DNA of 64,000 bases, taken from the NCBI GenBank assembly GCA_016711295.1, contig JADJTE010000005.1, forward strand, positions 411,597 to 475,596. Direction: 5' to 3'. Numbering within the stretch: position 1 is the stretch's first letter; each line of letters opens with the position of its first letter. Origin of the DNA: Sphingobacteriales bacterium (lineage in GTDB: Bacteria > Bacteroidota > Bacteroidia > Chitinophagales > UBA2359). The notes beneath the pieces are model-generated. The model searched no databases. It saw only the letters and a list, made by a program, of their open reading frames with translations, and was not told the origin of the DNA. Of this stretch, positions 52,472-63,508 are shown in pieces. The position numbers were made by a program, and so were the translations under genes.

Positions 52472-52794
52472 TTAATCGTCTAATTCGTCGAGCAACATTT
52501 CTTGTGCGCCGCGCAATTCTTGTAGCGAATGTCGGTCGGATAGTTGTTGGGCAATGTCAATACCTTTTTGGTAGATATTTAGGGCATCGTTGGGCAGTTG
52601 CAATTGTTCGTATAGTTTTCCTAAATGATAATAAGTACCTACATAAGTGGGGTTGCTCTTGGTTAATTGTTCAAAAATAAGCAGTGCTTGGTCGTAATCG
52701 CTTAGTTTTAGGTATTCGAGAGCAATGGCATAATGGAGAAAAGGGTCGTCGGGCGTTTCTTGCAAAAGGCTTGCAGTTGGGCAAGTCGTGACAT
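52472..52794 (-). CDS. small TPR protein, one frameshift near the N-terminus
   Basis: The ATG at 52794 gives MSRLAQLQAF, then a lost T in a T run shifts the frame to LQETPDDPFLHYAIALEYLK. Two TPR units follow (DYDQALLIFEQLTKSNPTYV, TYYHLGKLYEQLQLPNDALN), with a final helix (LQELRGAQEMLLDELDD). ~107 residues. Small TPR proteins of this form are common in Bacteroidota; the partner is unknown. Confidence 0.8.
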
Positions 52795-52927
52795 GGCGAG
52801 GCGGCTAAAATATGGGGTGAAAATGGTCTGATAGATGATAATGCGCCAAATGAATTGGCGTATCTTAACGGGGGCACAAAGTTACGCAGATTTTGCGTTT
52901 TTATATCGCTATTGTTGCAAAAAGCGG

Positions 52928-52936
52928 TATCTTTGC
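52928..52936 (+). promoter_or_regulatory. TAnnTTTG promoter element for the CNNM/CBS gene
   Basis: TATCTTTGC matches the -7 consensus. Transcription would then begin near 52942, which rules out the TTG codon at 52893 as the start of the next gene. Confidence 0.5.
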
Positions 52937-52982
52937 GGTTTTAATAGTTGTTGGCATAGGCATATACTGCTGTCAAGATTAT

Positions 52983-54291
52983 TTGTTTGTTAAATTATAC
53001 GAACAATTGGAAATTGTTGTTATTTTATTATTAGTATTGCTCAATGGCTTGTTTGCCCTTGCCGAGATAGCGATTGTATCGTCGCGAAAAACCCGCCTTA
53101 TCGAAAAGGCTAAAAAAGGCAATATAGGGGCACAAACCGCCCTCGATTTACTCGAAAAACCCGAACAATTTTTGTCTACCATGCAAATAGGCATTACCTT
53201 GGTGGGCATTGTATCGGGTATGTTTGGAGGCGTAGCCTTAGCTGCCCGCCTCGAACCTTTGTTGCAATCTATCGCATGGCTATCAGGTTATACCGAAGAG
53301 GCAGCATTGTTCTTGGTCGTTACACTCATCACGTTTTTGTCGTTAGTGTTGGGCGAATTAGTGCCCAAAACATTAGGGCTGACTAACCCCGAAGGTATAG
53401 CCGTATTGCTCGCGCCATTTGTCAAAATATTATCGCTTGTCACGCGCCCATTTACAGCACTCTTGGGTTTTTCGACCCGCCTCATCTTGCGCATCTTTGG
53501 TGTGCAAGAAAAGCAAGAGACCCCTGTATCAGAAGAAGAAATGAAACTGATTATAGAACAAGGTGTGCAGCACGGTGTTATAGAACAGAAAGAAAATGAG
53601 ATGATAAAGGGCATTTTTCGCTTCGCCGACCGCAAAGCATACTCCATTATGACCAGCCGCCGCGATATTTTTTGGATAGACATAAACGAACCCTTTGAAA
53701 CCCAAAAAACAGAAATTTTAGACAGTGGCTATTCCAAAATACCCGTTTGCGACGAATCGCTCGACAATATCATCGGCATTCTACAAACTAAAACGTTTAT
53801 CAATAAGTTACTCGTAGAGCCAGAATTTGATATTCGCGAGCTGCTGCTGCCGCCCATTGTGGTGCCCGAAGCTACCCGTGCCCTCAAAATATTAGAAACC
53901 TTTAAACAGCATAAGGCGTATATCGGTGTGGTGGTCGATGAATACGGCGTAACAATAGGCGTGATAACCCTACATGATTTGATAGAAAATATATTTGGCG
54001 ACTTGCCCCAATTAGATGACGAACCCGAAGACCAAGACATCATCACACGCGAAGACGGCTCGATGCTCATAGACGGCGGTATGCAAATAGACGAACTGCG
54101 CGAGCTGATAAGCATAAACGATTTTGAACGACACGAACAAGACGGCTATTCTACCATAGCAGGTTTTGTGATTCATTACCTCAAAAAAGTACCTCGAACA
54201 GGTGAAAAATTTTCGGACCGGCGGTTATCAATTTGAAATAATAGATATGGATTTTAATAGAATTGACAAAGTGTTGATAAGCAAAGAATAA
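52983..54291 (+). CDS. CNNM/CBS-domain (hemolysin C/CorC-type) membrane protein, one frameshift
   Basis: The CNNM domain opens EQLEIVVILLLVLLNGLFAL and carries AEIAIVSSRKTRLIEKAKKG and LSLVLGELVPKTLGLTNPEG. Tandem CBS domains include YSIMTSRRDIFWIDINEPFE and YIGVVVDEYGVTIGVITLHD, and a CorC_HlyC domain follows (DGGMQIDELRELISINDFER). A shift near 54215 in an A/T run moves the tail to GGYQFEIIDMDFNRIDKVLI, ending 54291. The start is unresolved: no ATG precedes the first membrane segment, and TTG at 52983 is the best candidate downstream of the promoter. ~436 residues. Family members handle Mg2+ or Co2+ or sense adenylates. Confidence 0.87.
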
Positions 54292-54418
54292 ACCCACAAC
54301 AAAAAACTGAACAACTTTCTCATACCGCCTTCCCCGTGTCTTTTATCTCCAACTCATATAGCGGCACTCAATACTACTCTAAATATCAATCATTCAAAAT
54401 TAGCAATTATAACCCTTT

Positions 54419-55537
54419 ATGCGCTTTACGGTATCTACCACAACCCTGCAAAAAAATTTGCAACTTATTAGCGGAGCTATTGGCAACAACCGCACTTTCC
54501 CTATTTCGGAATGTTTTATTTTTAATATCCAAGACGGCAACTTGTCGGTTACAGCCTCGGACGGCGATACGTCCATGTCGGTCAATTTGGAGGTAATGGC
54601 TGATGCCGACGGTAATGTGGGCATACCTGCCAAAATGTTGTTGGATATACTCAAAAGCCTACCCGACCAACCGCTTACTTTCAAAGTAGATACCGAAACC
54701 CACGCCACAGAAATATTGGCGCATAATGGCAAATACAAATTAGGCGGCGAAGATGCATCTGATTTCCTGAACATTACGCAAATGAACGCCACCGATACTT
54801 TTGGTATGCCCGCCGTAGTATGGGCAGAAGCCATTAGCAAAACCCTGTTTGCCGTAGGTACAGACGAACTACGACCTGCTATGACAGGCGTATTTTTCCG
54901 TGCCGACGACTTAGGACTCACTTTTGTAGCTACCGATGCCCATAAATTAGTGCGTTTCCAATACGACCTCAACCCCGACGGTGCTAATGCAGAGTTTATT
55001 TTGCCCAAAAAAGCACTCACTCTCCTCAAAAATATATTGCCCGCAGGCGATGCCACCATCAGCGTATCGCACAACCGCACCAGCGTATTGTTTGCCGCTG
55101 GCGATGCCCGCCTCTTGTGCCGCCTCATCGACGCGCGATTCCCCGACTACAAAGCCGTTATTCCGATAGACAATCCCAATCGACTGACCATCAATAGAAG
55201 CGACTTTGCAGCATCGCTCAAACGACTCGCTATATTTGCCAATAAAACCAGCCACCAAGTAGTACTAGAATTAGACGGTAACGAGCTAAAACTAAGCACC
55301 CAAGACGTAGATTATTCTAACGAGGCTGTCGAGCGATTGGCATGTAGCTACGAAGGCAGCCCAATGCAAATTGCCTTCAACGCCCGCTTTTTGGGCGAAA
55401 CCCTCGGCGTTTTAGATGTCGAAGAAATATTGCTCGAAATGTCGTCGCCTAACCGCGCGGGTATCGTATTGCCCGCCCAACAAGACGAAAACAGCCATGT
55501 CCTAATGCTGATGATGCCGCTAATGCTATTTGCTTAG
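54419..55537 (+). CDS. dnaN: DNA polymerase III sliding clamp beta subunit
   Basis: 372 residues, intact. Start MRFTVSTTTLQKNLQLISGA; three clamp domains are evident, with DGNLSVTASDGDTSMSVNLE, DELRPAMTGVFFRADD, FVATDAHKLVRFQYDL and the C-terminal HVLMLMMPLML, which builds the protein-binding groove. It encircles DNA and tethers polymerase. The delta subunit gene (holA) is ~42 kb away in the window. No dnaA or origin features lie beside it, so this is not the usual dnaA-dnaN locus. Confidence 0.95.
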   Translation: MRFTVSTTTLQKNLQLISGAIGNNRTFPISECFIFNIQDGNLSVTASDGDTSMSVNLEVMADADGNVGIPAKMLLDILKSLPDQPLTFKVDTETHATEILAHNGKYKLGGEDASDFLNITQMNATDTFGMPAVVWAEAISKTLFAVGTDELRPAMTGVFFRADDLGLTFVATDAHKLVRFQYDLNPDGANAEFILPKKALTLLKNILPAGDATISVSHNRTSVLFAAGDARLLCRLIDARFPDYKAVIPIDNPNRLTINRSDFAASLKRLAIFANKTSHQVVLELDGNELKLSTQDVDYSNEAVERLACSYEGSPMQIAFNARFLGETLGVLDVEEILLEMSSPNRAGIVLPAQQDENSHVLMLMMPLMLFA

Positions 55538-55720
55538 GCAGAACACCCAAACGCATCGGCATTTGTGCTTCATTGGCAGAATATTTATTGGGCAAGAGCT
55601 ATTTTTTATTAAATATTTATTATAAATTTTATTTATGTGTAATGCGCTGTAACAAAAGAAAATATGTCTAACTCTTGCCCTAAAAATACGCTCACTATTA
55701 TCCCAAGATGCTCTAATTAT

Positions 55721-57529
55721 ATGCAAAAAAGTATTCTTTATCAACTACTGCCGCTGATAAGTATAGTTCTTGCCACCTCGCAAGTATTGTCAGCGCAAAA
55801 TATGGAAAAAATCCTTCAATCGGATACCACCAAATTTAATTATGGCGGCACCGACCTGGTTGATATAGACCTGCAATTGGGCGGCAGCAACGATAAGACG
55901 GCGAAAGTAGTGCCAATGAGCGACAAAATACTACACCTACTAAAATAAATGCCCCGCTAATACGGGTCTCGTACCCAATAGCCTCGATAAAAATACTACG
56001 ACCAAAGTTACACCAGACAGCCGCCCGCCCGCAGGCAATACCCTTCCCATAGCACAAACACGCCCAGTAGTGCCAGGACAAACGCCACCACCTGCTTATG
56101 TGCCAGCCACGGTCGAAAACCAAATACCCCGACACAAACTCATCAGCCCACCCGTCATAAAACCCGTGCGCGGCGAAGATATATATAAAACCCGATTGGC
56201 GGCGATACCCTCGCTTATTCCGCTCGATTATAACGAACTCGTCAAGGGATTTATAGATATGTATTTGACCGACAAACGCGACCAAGTAAGCCGGATGCTG
56301 TCGCGTACCGATGATTATTTCGATACTTTTGAGTCCATATTAGACCGTTACGGGCTGCCATTAGAACTGAAATGCCTGCCTATCATCGAATCTGCACTCA
56401 TCGCACATGCGCAGTCCGAAACAGGAGAGTCCGGCTTATGGCAACTACCCTATAAAGTAGCACGGCAATACGGCTTGGCTGCCAACGATTTTATCGACGA
56501 ACGACGCGACCCACAACTATCTACCGAAGCCGCCGCCAAAGAACTGAGCCGCCTATATAGACAATATGGCGATTGGCATTGGGTTATTGCTGCCTACAAC
56601 TGCGGCGAGGGAACGGTCAATCGCGCTATACAACGCGCAGGCAATAGACGCGACTATTGGCAGGCATCGGCATTCTTGCCTATCGAAGCCCAAGCCTACG
56701 TGCCGCTATTTATATCGGCAGTATACATCGCCAACTATTATCAGCAACACAGCATTACCAAATACGACGCGCCGTTTCTATATTATGCTACCGATACAAT
56801 AAGGGTAAAGCGCGGCATCAACCTCAAAAAGACAGCCGCCAATATTGATATGAACCTCAACGAATTGGTCTACCTCAATCCCGCCATTATTCGCGATAGC
56901 GTTCCGCCCTCGCAGCGCGGATACCCTATCAATTTACCCTTGTCAAAATTGGCCCCGTTCGAAGCATATATCAATAATTTAGACCCCAACCGCGATATTA
57001 TCCTCGACCGCACCAAAGAAAAGCAAATAGGTATCCCCGAAAATAATGTTTGGAACGGCAACCACGATGAATTTGGCAATGTCCTGCCACAAAAAGCTAC
57101 TGCCGCCAAAAAAAATAAAGACAATACCCCTCGAAATATTTTGCAAGAATATACCGTGCGCAAAGGAGACGTATTGGGCACTATTGCCGAAAAATTTGAT
57201 TGTACCGTAGAAGATATCAAACGTTGGAACAAAATGCAAAATAACAAAGTAACCATAAATGATGTTTTGCATATATACATTACAGAAGCGCAAGCAGGCT
57301 TGGGCAATAGCGATGTAACCATAGACAAAACGGAACCCACTACTACCGAAAACATAGTCGGTATATCATTATTAGACCCACCCAAAGAGAAAACATACAA
57401 AGTAAAAACCGGCGACACAATTTGGAGCATCGCCCAAAAATTTGGCATCGAGCCTGAAAAACTCAAAAAACATAACGGGATAAAAGACAGCCAGCCACTC
57501 ACAATAGGCAGCACCTAAAAATACCATAG
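55721..57529 (+). CDS. LysM lytic transglycosylase (MltD-like), frameshifted
   Basis: Start at 55721 (MQKSILYQLLPLISIVLATS, a signal peptide). Shifts near 55926 and 55956 lie in A and C runs; between and after them reads TTPTKINAP and NTGLVPNSLDKNTTTK. The SLT catalytic domain holds LKCLPIIESALIAHAQSETG with the catalytic Glu (IIES) and GLWQLPYKVARQYGL, then YNCGEGTVNRAI. At least two LysM modules follow (YTVRKGDVLGTIAEKFDCTV; YKVKTGDTIWSIAQKFGIEP). A lost C near 57516 hides the natural end TLKIP at 57529. It cleaves peptidoglycan with formation of anhydro-muropeptides. ~600 residues. Confidence 0.9.
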
Positions 57530-57555
57530 CCCCAATAAAACCAATAAGCATAGGC

Positions 57556-58599
57556 ATGCCTCCCAAGACCGACATTCGCCAACTTGACCGAGATGAACTG
57601 ATTGCCGCTTTTGCCCAATTAGACGAGCCTGCTTTTAGAGCAAAACAAGTCTATGCGTGGCTATGGCAAAAAGGAATTACCGATTTTGACGAAATGAGCA
57701 ATTTGTCGAAATCGTTGAGGCAACGCTTGACAGAACTATATGATATTAAGGCTATCAAAGCAGTCAAACAGCAATATAGCAGCGACGGAACTATAAAAAT
57801 AGGATTTAACCTCTACGATGGGCACCTCATAGAAGGCGTGCTAATCCCAAGCCCCGACCGCGAGCGTATGACCGCTTGCGTATCGTCGCAGGTGGGTTGT
57901 AGCCTCACTTGCAAGTTTTGCGCCACAGGACTACTCAAATTGCGCCGCAACTTAGATGCCGCCGAAATTTTTGACCAAGTTGTATTTCTAAACCGCTTGG
58001 CAAACGAGCATTTTGGCAAGCCACTCACTAATATCGTCTATATGGGTATGGGCGAACCCCTGCTCAATTATAAAAACGTAGTACAAAGCACGGCATATAT
58101 TAGCTCGCCCGACGGCTTGGGTATGTCGCCCAAGCGCATTACGGTATCCACCGCAGGTATCGCCAAAATGATACGCAAACTTGCCGACGACCAAACCACT
58201 TTCAACCTCGCACTCTCGCTACATGCTGCCAACGACGACAAACGGCACGAAATTATGCCCATCAACGACAGCAACTCGCTGCCCGAACTCACGGCGGCAC
58301 TGCGCTATTATTACGCCGCCCTCAAACGCCCCATCACCTACGAATATATCGTCTTCCGCGATTTTAATGATAGCATAGAAGATGCCCGCCAATTGATCAA
58401 GTTCTGCCGCCAAGTCCCCAGCAAAGTCAACCTCATCGAATACAATGCCGTAGAGGGCTTGCACTTCGAACATACCACCGAAGACCGCCTAACCGCTTTT
58501 CATAATTACTTGGAGCAACATGGTATCAATGCTACTGTGCGCCGAAGTAGGGGTAAGGACATTGACGCGGCTTGCGGACAATTGGCAAATAAGGGATAA
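57556..58599 (+). CDS. rlmN: 23S rRNA (adenine-2503-C2)/tRNA methyltransferase
   Basis: 347 residues, intact. Radical-SAM cluster motif GCSLTCKFCATG (CxxxCxxC), with SQVGCSL before it, YMGMGEPLLNYKNVV, ITVSTAGIAKMI and LALSLHAANDDKRHEIMPIN; the C-terminal Cys needed for methyl transfer is in DAACGQLA. It methylates A2503 of 23S rRNA and A37 of some tRNAs. It starts 26 bp after the transglycosylase gene. Confidence 0.96.
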   Translation: MPPKTDIRQLDRDELIAAFAQLDEPAFRAKQVYAWLWQKGITDFDEMSNLSKSLRQRLTELYDIKAIKAVKQQYSSDGTIKIGFNLYDGHLIEGVLIPSPDRERMTACVSSQVGCSLTCKFCATGLLKLRRNLDAAEIFDQVVFLNRLANEHFGKPLTNIVYMGMGEPLLNYKNVVQSTAYISSPDGLGMSPKRITVSTAGIAKMIRKLADDQTTFNLALSLHAANDDKRHEIMPINDSNSLPELTAALRYYYAALKRPITYEYIVFRDFNDSIEDARQLIKFCRQVPSKVNLIEYNAVEGLHFEHTTEDRLTAFHNYLEQHGINATVRRSRGKDIDAACGQLANKG

Positions 58600-58628
58600 A
58601 ATAGAAAATTTTGCCCATAATTGGACAC

Positions 58629-59612
58629 TTAGTCGTTTGTTTCCTCGTAGGCTGCTATTATTGCCAATGCTTGTTCCCAACGCGCTTGCCAATTGCCACT
58701 AATGCGGAATATCGGTATTTGGTATTCGTGCAATACTGCCAAATGGCTATCGTGCAGGCGGTTGCGGTCGGCTTCGCTGAGGCGCGTACCGTCTTGTATA
58801 TAGGGCACATCGTTGTCTAAATATAAATAAATATCGGCATTATTGGCTTTGTATATCCAAGGCGCGATACGCAGAGATTGCCCCAATAAAAAACGACTAT
58901 ACGAATCAGTAATATGTATATCGGTGTCTATGAACAGATAACGCCGAGCATACGGCAAAGCAACTTCGATAGCTTGCGCGTGTTGTTGGGCTATTTGTTG
59001 CAACAATTCAGCATTACATTGGTAACTCTGAGCCACCAAATCGCGCCCCACTTCCGACACAGAACGGGTCTGAAAATATGCCGCCAATTGTTGGGTCAAT
59101 ACTGTTTTTCCGCTCGACTCAGTGCCCAAAATAACTATCTTTCGAACATAATACGGGCGCACTGACGGCGGCAAATAGTCCCAATAGCGGTATGGATTGC
59201 CCCGAATTTGTGTTGCCGAAATAGATACATACAACCGCTCGCGGTCGAATAGGCAATGTTTGATGCCCATTGCCGCTGCAACAAAATCGCCGTATGACTC
59301 CGAAGTAAATAATATTTCAACATCGGGCAGCAAATGCGAAAATACTCGCGCCCATATTGCCGATACTTCGCGCGAAGAAACGGAAGTATTGGGCAAATCG
59401 GCCTCGTCGTAGGCATAGCCCAAAACGCTGATATGGGGCTGTGTGGCATAATGCTTGGCTATCCAAGTACAACGAATTTCCAGCGGGATAGTTTCGCTGT
59501 AAGATGCACATACCAATACCACCAACCGACTACATTGCGCAGCAGCAGCATCTATCAACGCCACATGCCCGAAGTGGAAAGGGTAAAATTTGCCAAATAC
59601 AAAGCCTTTCAT
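58629..59612 (-). CDS. nadR: NadR-type nicotinamide-nucleotide adenylyltransferase / ribosylnicotinamide kinase
   Basis: 327 residues, intact. The N-terminal nucleotidyltransferase has GKFYPFHFGHVALI (HxGH) and YVSISATQIRGNPYRYW (ISxTxxR). The C-terminal P-loop kinase begins VILGTESSGKTVLTQQLAAY (Walker A) and shows VGRDLVAQSY and YLFIDTDIHIT. No N-terminal helix-turn-helix, so the E. coli-type repressor domain is absent. It makes NMN and NAD from nicotinamide riboside, acting in the cytosol. A PnuC carrier is often linked in other genomes but is not seen here. Confidence 0.93.
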   Translation of the reverse strand: MKGFVFGKFYPFHFGHVALIDAAAAQCSRLVVLVCASYSETIPLEIRCTWIAKHYATQPHISVLGYAYDEADLPNTSVSSREVSAIWARVFSHLLPDVEILFTSESYGDFVAAAMGIKHCLFDRERLYVSISATQIRGNPYRYWDYLPPSVRPYYVRKIVILGTESSGKTVLTQQLAAYFQTRSVSEVGRDLVAQSYQCNAELLQQIAQQHAQAIEVALPYARRYLFIDTDIHITDSYSRFLLGQSLRIAPWIYKANNADIYLYLDNDVPYIQDGTRLSEADRNRLHDSHLAVLHEYQIPIFRISGNWQARWEQALAIIAAYEETND

Positions 59613-59675
59613 CGACGAAAGTTGGGTTTCTAAGCAAGCACTGCGGTAGTGAGGAAAAATTGCGGATCGCTTTGC

Positions 59676-61441
59676 CTAATACCCCATCGCGCTATCATCG
59701 CCGCGCGGGTCAGCACCGCCTTCTAATGTGCCATCGGGCGGCGCAATATGGCATCTACACGTCCTATGGGTTGTCGTTCTATGATGTGATGTTGCTGCTT
59801 GGCGAGTGCTTGCAATAGGTCTGTCCCAAAGCCGCCTTTTTCGACATAGAGCGTATCGGGCAACCATTGGTGGTGAAATCGAGGTGCAGCTACGGCTTCC
59901 TGCATTGTTTGCTGGTATGCCACAACATTCAGCCATACTTGCAATACCGAAGTAATAATCGTAGAGCCGCCAGGAGTACCTACTACCATCATCAAGCGTC
60001 CGTTGTGCGTTGCTATGGTCGGGGTCATCGAGCTTAACATGCGTTTATGGGGCATAATGGCATTGGCTTCGTTGCCTACCAGCCCGTATAGGTTGGGTAC
60101 ACCGGGTTTGGCACTAAAATCGTCCATTTCGTTGTTGAGCAGAAAGCCGCAGCCTCCTACCGTCACTTTCCAGACCTGCAGCTGCCGTTTAGGGTAGTTG
60201 TCACCGAAACGGCATTGCCCCATTGGTCTATAATTGATAAGTGGGTGGTTTCTTCGCTTTCGCTGCTTGTAGCGGGTTTGCCTGCTGTTATTTGGCGGCT
60301 GGGGGGTGGCGCGTTGTGGGTCGAAATCAGCCATCCGCCCTTGTAAATAATGCTTGTCAAGCAAACCCTTGGCGGGTACGGGGTAAAAATCGGGGTCGCC
60401 CAAGTGAGTAGCACGGTCGGCATATACACGCCGCTCGGCTTCTACGATATGATGTATTGCCTCTGGGCTATGAAAACCCCATTTTTCCAAAGGATATTTT
60501 TCTAACAATTGGCATAGCTGCAAGAGCGCAATGCCGCCGCTTGACGGTGGAGGCATCGAAATAAGTTCGTAGTCTTTATACTTGTCTATTAGGGCTTTGC
60601 GCCATACGGGTCGGTAATTTTTTAGGTCGTCGTGCGTGATGATGCCGCCGCCGCGCTGCATCTCAGCTACGAGGCTATCGGCTGTTATACCTTCATAAAA
60701 ACCGGCTGCTTGGTGGTCGCGTATGCGTGTCAGCGTTTGAGCTAATTCGGGTTGGCGCAACGTATCTGTTGTTAGCCAATTGCCGTCTTGCTTCACTAAG
60801 GGGCACGGGCGCGTATTGAGGCGGGTAAACTGGCTGCGTTCGGCATTTAGTGCATTGGGTTCGCGGGCAGAGGGAAAGACAAAGCCTCGCGCGGCGAGTT
60901 CGACAGCAGGTTGGACCAAATCAGCCCAAGGCAGTATGCCATATTTTTGATGTGCTGCTACTGCACCCGCCACAGTACCTGGCACGCCCACCGCTTGGTG
61001 TCCGTCGATGCTGCGGCGCGAAATTACATTGCCCGAAGCATCTAAATACATATCGCGATGGGCTTTTGCAGGTGCAGTTTCGCGAAAATCTAAGACATCA
61101 GTAGTGCCGTCAGTAGCCCGATAGACCATAAAACCACCGCCTCCGATATTGCCCGCCGCAGGTAATACGACCGATAAAGCGAACTGGACAGCAATAGCTG
61201 CATCTATTGCATTGCCGCCTTTGCGCAAAATAGCCACGCCCACGCGCGAGGCTTCAGGGTGTGCCGATACAACCATAGCACTATCGCCCAACGTGCCATA
61301 GATGCGAGCGGACGAGTGCGGTGCAGCAGGCTTCTGTGCCATCTGCCGACAAGTTGTATGGAGCAACAATACACTAATAAGACCAAAACAGGTAAAAAAT
61401 AGGCTAATTCGGATAAAATGAGTAGGACGAATGGTATAGGA
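59676..61441 (-). CDS. ggt: gamma-glutamyltranspeptidase, frameshifted across the catalytic site
   Basis: The start at 61441 (MSYTIRPTHFIRISLFF) gives a signal with lipobox-like LLHTTC. The large subunit reads GGNAIDAAIAVQFALSVVLP, NIGGGGFMVYR, IDGHQAVGVPGTVAGAVAAH and PPPSSGGIALLQL. Shifts near 60300 (a G6 run) and 60180 place the autocleavage site EETTHLSIIDQWGNAVSVTT in another frame; the catalytic Thr codon is at 60246-60244. The small subunit (LLNNEMDDFSAKPGVPN, MTPTIATHNGRLMMVVGTPG) returns to the first frame. A third shift near 59738 leads to the natural end DGTLEGGADPRGDDSAMGY at 59676. It cleaves glutathione or other gamma-glutamyl compounds. ~588 residues. Confidence 0.9.
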
Positions 61442-61550
61442 CATAGGCAATATTGGGCTGTCTAATGATATTTCGGCATGGAGATTAGGATATTCGTATC
61501 AAAAGAATTATTTTTGTAGCAAATTTAGTCACAAATAATCATCAAAAGTA

Positions 61551-61855
61551 ATGCGTTATATTGTAATTCTTTCGTTTTCAATGCTATTTGTATTAGCTTG
61601 TAACCGCTCGCAGTCTCCTGCTAAGAGTAATGCTCAATTGGTGGGCTACAAGGCATTTCAAAAAATTGTTCTGGCTGCCATGGGGCAGATGGCAAATCCG
61701 GCGGAGCTAAAAACTTGACAACCTCTACGCTCGACAAAACCGCTATTGTTCAAATAGTGACTAAGGGCAAAGGTAGGATGCCTGCTTATGAGGGCAAATT
61801 GTCTACCAACGATATAGATAGCATAGCCGACTATCTCATGACTTTGCGCCCTTAA
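61551..61855 (+). CDS. small class I cytochrome c lipoprotein, one frameshift
   Basis: Start ATG at 61551: MRYIVILSFSMLFVLAC is a lipoprotein signal (FVLAC). A 1-nt loss in an A run near 61660 shifts the frame to NCSGCHGADGKSGGAKNLTT, containing the haem motif CSGCH. The distal Met ligand is in KGRMPAYEGKLS, and DIDSIADYLMTLRP ends the fold. ~101 residues. A soluble electron carrier anchored in the periplasm; its partner is unknown. It is transcribed divergently from ggt. Confidence 0.87.
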
Positions 61856-61891
61856 TCAATGACAATTTATTGCATGCAATATAATCAATAA

Positions 61892-63331
61892 TTAAAAAGC
61901 CGTTTCTACTACTGATACCGTACCTACGCCGCCACCCGACCAAATGACAGTGATGGAAGGTGTATTTTGACCGCTTGTGATGGTGCCGTTCGCACTTATT
62001 GTCCAATTATATTGATGCCCTGATGTAGGCAAAATGCTATATGTATGGGCGATTTGGCTACAAACAGTGGTCATACCCATAATAATGGGCTGCGGCTGCG
62101 GCAATACATTGACCAAAACGGGATTAGAGATAAACGTATTGCCGTTTTGGGTCACTGCTACCGTATAGCTGCCACTTTGGGTAGCAGCCCAAACCGTATC
62201 AGTGGCTCCTGTTATAGGTATATCGTTGTGCAACCATTGGTAGCTGCTGCCTGCGGATGTATGCGCGTATAGCCAAGTCGTATCGCCCATACAAATACTC
62301 TGTGTTTGGTTGGGAGTAATGGCTGCTAAATATTGTACGGATACATCAACTATCACGGGCAAATGGTCGGACATAGCGTATAGTGCATTGATGATATTGC
62401 TCGGCGCGCTATTATTAGTGGGATTGATGAGGTTTTGATTATGTCGCAAACCATCTTGCCCTATGGCGCGGTAGCTATTAGCGACAATCTCAACGCGTTC
62501 CGCTCCGCTACTTATAGCAGGGTCGTGCAGAATGAGGTCGAAACGGTCGTCCATACCACCCGTCGCGCCGCCGTCCGAGAGCGAACTATTGCGAGTAGAC
62601 TGGGTAAAGTAGGGGGCAAAAGCCGAATTATCGTGCCAACTACTAAAACCTAACGCTCCAAGTGGGTCTGTAAAGCTAATGCTTGGGTTGCTCGTATAGT
62701 TGGTAAATGTTTGATATGCCTCTTCGCTGGGGTTGTAAATATTGCTATCGCCTAATACAATGGTATTGATCTGTGCCGAAGGCGTATTGTCTAAATAGTT
62801 CATCAATGTAGCTGCCATCAACTGTCGTGTTATTTCATCGGCATTGCTGCTCGATGATTTAAGGTGCATCGCAAATACATTGATAAATATAGTATCGTGC
62901 GTTTGCGCCAAATTAGGCGATAGGTAATATAGCCGATAGTGGTTCATTTCGCGTACCGATGCAAAAGGTATGGCATACTGGGCTTGCAATGCCAACTTTT
63001 GACTATTGTAGTACAGCATATTGCCAATATTAGCCGTTGCAGTATAGGTAAAATTAGCTGCTGCATAAGATGTCACGCCATCATGTTCAATGCCCCATTG
63101 AGCAATAAAAGCTCGGATTCGTCGCCACATCGGTTTCCATCTCTTGGACAACCAAGATGTCGGGCTGCAAATAGGCGATAATAGGAGCTAAATTGGTATT
63201 TTGGCACTTACGTTTGACGAACTGGGATAACCCAATAGGTTATAGGTCATTACACGTAGGGGGTCTTGTGCGAATACCTCTGTGCTAACCCAACAACATA
63301 GCATAAGGTAATAAAAACTGATTTTGAACAT
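61892..63331 (-). CDS. secreted endonuclease/exonuclease/phosphatase protein with C-terminal PKD-like domains, frameshifted
   Basis: Start at 63331: MFKISFYYLMLCCWVSTEVF is a signal peptide, followed by PLRVMTYNLLGYPSS. Frame changes near 63215 and 63125 give LAPIIAYLQPDILVVQEMET between them. EEP active-site motifs: MTYN (Asn), VQEME (Glu), GDSNIYNP (Asp/Asn) and SDHLPVIVDV (Asp-His). From ~63 to 100% of the protein there are an Ig-like module (YQWLHNDIPITGATDTVW) and a PKD-like module (QYNWTISANGTITSG). It ends abruptly after GVGTVSVVETAF, with no sorting tail. It probably hydrolyses nucleic acid outside the cell. ~480 residues. Confidence 0.85.
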
Positions 63332-63349
63332 GGCTTGCCTCTAAGACAA

Positions 63350-63357
63350 CAAATGTA
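63350..63357 (-). promoter_or_regulatory. TAnnTTTG promoter element for the secreted EEP gene
   Basis: The minus strand reads TACATTTG, matching the -7 consensus, 18 nt before the ATG. Confidence 0.5.
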
Positions 63358-63442
63358 CGGTATTAAATAGTAAATACCATAATACCGAACTTGATTTTAC
63401 TTTGTTTTCAACATCATCGTCAATAATAGCCCCAAAAAAAAG

Positions 63443-63486
63443 CCCAAAATCAGGCGTATGGCATTTCTGCCCCGCCTGATTTTGGG
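63443..63486 (-). terminator. strong terminator after the T9SS cargo gene
   Basis: A perfect 14-bp stem CCCAAAATCAGGCG / CGCCTGATTTTGGG with a 16-nt loop; on the minus strand an 8-T run follows at once. It lies 22 bp past the stop of the gene ending at 63509. Confidence 0.85.
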
Positions 63487-63508
63487 TCTGCTTGGTAGGT
63501 AGGTGTGT

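Noticed and set aside
54292..55537. dnaN locus considered as a replication-origin region
   Set aside because: No dnaA gene, no cluster of DnaA boxes and no origin-like AT-rich array next to it.
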